Of a DNA stretch of 64,000 nt, positions 60,330-64,000 are shown piece by piece; the stretch's first letter is position 1; each line of letters opens with the position of its first letter. The stretch is from Numida meleagris (Eukaryota > Chordata > Aves > Galliformes > Numididae). The position numbers and the translations under genes were made by a program. Below the pieces are notes generated by a model that had not been told where the DNA came from, searched no databases, and saw nothing but the letters and a program-made list of their open reading frames with translations. The stretch spans positions 30,770,260-30,834,259 of the forward strand of contig NC_034411.1 in the NCBI RefSeq assembly GCF_002078875.1, in the 5' to 3' direction.

Positions 60330-63300
60330 CTGTAAGAGAAGATGTGCTAGTGAGTCACTGCAAATAAGAAAGACTGAATTCCTGGGGCAAGGGAGAAGGA
60401 CTGTGATGGGTTCTGCCCAACTAGTTAACAGTGCACAAAGCGGTATCAGTATATTGGAGTTCCTGCTACCTGAAAAGAGGAAACTCAGACCAAAAACTTC
60501 AGTGTCCTTTCTGCTTTTGGCAGTTCTGCATTACTGGCTGCACTCATTTCCAGTGTCTAGTTTTGCACTATCACAATTCTACAGCCCTAACAGTAGTGTC
60601 ATATGCATCACTGGAAAGGTCCCCTGGAGCTCCAGACTTGTATGCTTTATCTCTAGGAGAGGCTACTTCTTGGCTGCTTCTGAATGGGCAGCAGTTACTT
60701 TAGCAAGCCCTGGTACCTATTTGGTCCAGGTACCAGCTAAATGGCAATCCTGTGCACATTTGCTCAGGTATGAAATTTCTTCTTAGGCTGGTAGCATTAG
60801 TAGTGGGAAGAAGGCGGCACTTCAGGGAAGACTGATTAATGCAGGAACTGAGACAGAGGAAGAAAAGAAAGCTAAAAGCAGGATGGTTCCTTCCTCAGAA
60901 ACTTAAAGGAAAGGTTAATTCTCTTCACTCTTTCTTGGCTTCATCATTGACAAGGATGTGTGTGGTAGGGGCAAAGAAATTAGTTTCAGCATTAATTTTG
61001 CCTTGGCTCTGCAGAGGAAGCCCAGAGCCAATGTGAAAATGCAATTTCTCCTGGATGCAAGGAGCTCTGAGCCACTGAGTATTGTTTTGTGTTTGACACA
61101 ACAGCCTGGGAACAACGCCAGAGGGGAGGGGGCTAGAGCATCAATTTGGATTTAGTGCTAGGGGTAAGAAGCTTCCAGGAGAAGAAAATAACATCTTCAG
61201 TGCCAAACGCCTAGAGGCTGCAGTGTAGAGAAAAAGGTTCCTGCTGAATCTCCATTTAAAAGCAGAAGCAGCAGACCCAAATTAAAAAAAAAAAAAAGTC
61301 AGAGGTGTCTGGCCACTACTGGCCTAGAGTTAAGTGGTGAGCCTATATGGTGAGCCCAAAACTGCCAATTCAAGAGTAAGCAGAAAGCCCATAATGTGTT
61401 GGGCCAGTTAGAAGATATTCATTCTTATAGATCATTTCAAGGTCTTCAATTTATAGTATGACTCATGCTTACTCTTGTCATGGTTAGCCTGAGGAAGGGC
61501 TTCTGTGATTGCTGTCAAGCTGCCAGTCCTCCCTCTCTCAGTAACTTCTGACTCTTGGCCAATTTTATTTGCACCTGGTGGAATGCTGAGGGGCTTAAAC
61601 ACAAGTTCCTGGAAGAGGTCTCCACAATAAATGGTCTAGGAATCCAGGGGTTGACTGCAACTCTTGAAGGTACATATTGTGGTCTGCCAGCAGCTGCAGA
61701 AAGTACATGCTGTTTGGATGCCTAGCAGTCAAAAGGCAGCAGCTAGCTGGGCACTCAGTGTTTGCATCTTGCACACCTGCAGTACATGTAGTCTCTTACC
61801 CACTTGATGGCTAACAACAATAGTTGATTTCTTGAGGGTGGAGGAAGATGACCAGGGATGCTGAAAGCAAAAGTATATATGGTGGCTGCAGAATGACAAG
61901 GAAATAACACAATTCAAAGTCCTGTAAGACCAGGTGTCATGAGTTGTTCCAAACACCTATTACCCATCTGTTCTCATATTTCTATTCTTTTCAGAAATTT
62001 TTTGGACAAGATTTTTTCCCATCTTTCAGTAGAAAGTTCCACAGGTATGTTACAATATGCACAACATAATTCTTGTGTCCTCTTTCACCTGGTACCCTTT
62101 CAAGTTCCATCTTCAGTTACGTGCAGACATGGAATTAAATGAACCACAAGGACCCCTTCACCTTCTGTGACAGTCAGTGAACCTTCAGATAAACTGACTA
62201 GCCGCAGTATAAAGTACAAAGAAGACATTCACAGTCTTTAAAGACTTGGGAGATTTTTTCACTGAAGAGTTTACTTCTGACTCAGTTCCATGTTTACACT
62301 ACAGACAAACAACTGGAATCACTGTAAAGCAAAGCACTCACTATTTAATACAGGGCAGGATCAGTACAGGTGTATGGCATCTCTGCACGTCACTGCACTG
62401 TGGAAGAATTCTTGTGCACGTCCTACTTAAAACATGAACTAGTGTCTCCACAAACAGTGGTTTCATACAAGGCAACCCCAAGTCTCCCATACAGCCTCTC
62501 CAGTGCCAGTCATAGGGAAACAAACTGGACTGGATCTTTTTCATGGCTGGGGTAAACGCACACGCTATGGTTCAGCTACCGAGATTACAAATTGTGACTG
62601 ACTGAGCCTCCTACAAAATCCACATGTTTGTAAGCAACTTTGCTACTTGGATAACATGGAAGCCTAGCTGAAGAACACTTCATTACAAGGCAGATCATCC
62701 AGTGACTGAAGCCCATGACCGAAGTACAACAGCCATCTGCTGTCAAAGCACAATTTTTCAAACAACTTCTTGAACTTTTCTTCTAAAGTTTTCAGCTTTT
62801 GCTGCCAGCAGTAGCAAGACTACATATGAGGGTGTTGGATAAGCGGCAAGCAAATAATCTGACTGTAATTGTGACAAATAACTTTCCATTTCTCCACAGA
62901 ATGCTGAACTGACTTTTCTTTCAGTGCAGGCTTTTTGCAGCTTCAGCCTGCAGAAAAGATCTGCAGCCCTCCATCTAGATATTGGTGGTTCTTGCTGCAG
63001 CTTTACGTGGTGGTTTGTAGGGAGGACTGTAAACTTTTGAAAGACTTTCTCTAGCTATGGAATGGTGAACTCCTATTGTCTTTGATTTTGAACCAGTCCT
63101 CTGAGAAGCAAGTCTGTCAAGGATAGTACTGTATCTTGCCTTGCTGGATGGTGAAAGCCCTTAGGGATTATCTAGTTTGCTAATGCCTCCCAACATAATG
63201 GAAGCATCCAGCACCTTCAGTACATGTGATAGCTTGCATATATGTGTATATATGTTCATGTACACAGATGAACCCTTTGCCCCAAACTATTTGTAGTCAA

Positions 63301-64000
63301 AGAACAAAAGAAATGCCTGGAGCATGACAAGTGGGGAAGGTGAGAGGGAAGACAGGGATGCTAATGCTCTCAGTTTCTACATTTGGATTCAGGCTTTTTT
63401 GTTGGACAAATTCACAGAGTAGATAGAGTAAATCAAGTTCTGCTTGATTAAATCCACTTGTCTATGCTCAGGAGAAATATAGTACATGAATCCATGATCT
63501 CCTCAGAACCTGTACCTAGGCACAGGTTTATCAGTCTCTCTGGAGTATTCATCAGCAGTTAACTCTGCTGATCAAAGGAACTTCCTATACATCTTCAGAC
63601 CTGGAAGAAACGGACAGATGTAACGGAAGACAGCTCAATTCATTTTTATGCTAGATCTCTGAAGGTTGTGATGGACAACTGCTTCCTTTTCCTACCATCA
63701 AGCTGCAAACTCTCAAAAGACTCAAATTTGTCATTTCATAAATGTGAGGCCTTTAGGGAATATTGTTATACTTCACAGCTTTTCTCTGATCCCTGATTCT
63801 GCATCAAGTTCTATGCAAATATGGACAATAAAGTTTTGCTGATGCTGCTTAAGTCTTTCTGTGAAATGAGGACCTGAACAAAGCAAGCAGCGTACTTAAG
63901 GGCAATCCCAACTGGACCACTGCAACAAAGGTTGCCAGCTGAAAGAATAAGAAGTAACTGCCTGAAACTCTAACACCATCTGCACTCAGATCCTGTTTTC
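60330..64000 (-). other. RSPH9: Probable terminal intron of RSPH9
   Basis: Upstream of the last RSPH9 exon on the - strand. I searched for the preceding exon, expected to end with a block like DSLEHDIPKG before a donor, and did not find it, so the intron probably runs past the window edge. No other gene is recognised. Noted are an A13 run near 61284 and a short TA/TG-rich patch near 63235-63265. Confidence 0.6.

Noticed and set aside
61780..61956. Possible RSPH9 penultimate exon, because a donor-like reverse GGTAAGAG occurs near 61796
   Set aside because: The translation before the donor does not match the expected conserved block and no acceptor with homology precedes it.

Overview
The window is vertebrate nuclear DNA, almost certainly from a bird. 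It carries several 5'-truncated CR1 LINE fragments with typical avian 3' ends, a solo endogenous-retrovirus LTR, spliced genes with GT-AG introns, and one CpG-island promoter in otherwise CpG-poor sequence. The exact species cannot be fixed from the sequence; a galliform is plausible but unproven. Most open reading frames visible in six frames are chance frames and are not annotated.

Two genes can be supported. MRPS18A (mitoribosomal protein S18A, also called mL66) runs on the + strand from a CpG-island promoter near 38.95 kb to a poly(A) signal near 58.58 kb. All six coding exons were placed (39015-39114, 39404-39435, 42513-42617, 49208-49331, 50124-50190, 58111-58255) and join in frame to a 190-residue protein. 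RSPH9 (radial spoke head component 9) enters from the right on the - strand. Only its last coding exon (60169-60329) lies inside the window; the rest of the right edge looks like its terminal intron. The two genes converge tail to tail. This matches the vertebrate order RSPH9-MRPS18A-VEGFA, so VEGFA is expected to the left, outside the window.

Region by region: 1-38.9 kb holds no gene I can support and is probably intergenic or regulatory sequence. It contains four CR1 fragments (about 1.93-2.62, 19.93-20.19, 28.89-29.18 and 30.24-30.76 kb), a solo LTR (35504-36032) with a perfect 5-bp target duplication, a striking 133-bp foldback (20218-20350), several near-perfect palindromes that could be transcription-factor sites, and a few low-complexity tracts. 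38.9-58.6 kb is MRPS18A, with a 47-nt uninterrupted T run in its short first intron and a fifth CR1 in its last intron. 58.6-64 kb is the short gap between the genes followed by the RSPH9 3' end and intron.

The two genes do not form a pathway: one product acts in mitochondrial translation and the other in motile cilia. Their link is conserved gene order. The most unusual unexplained structure is the 56-bp-arm inverted repeat at 20218-20350. I did not find a clearly new multi-gene system.
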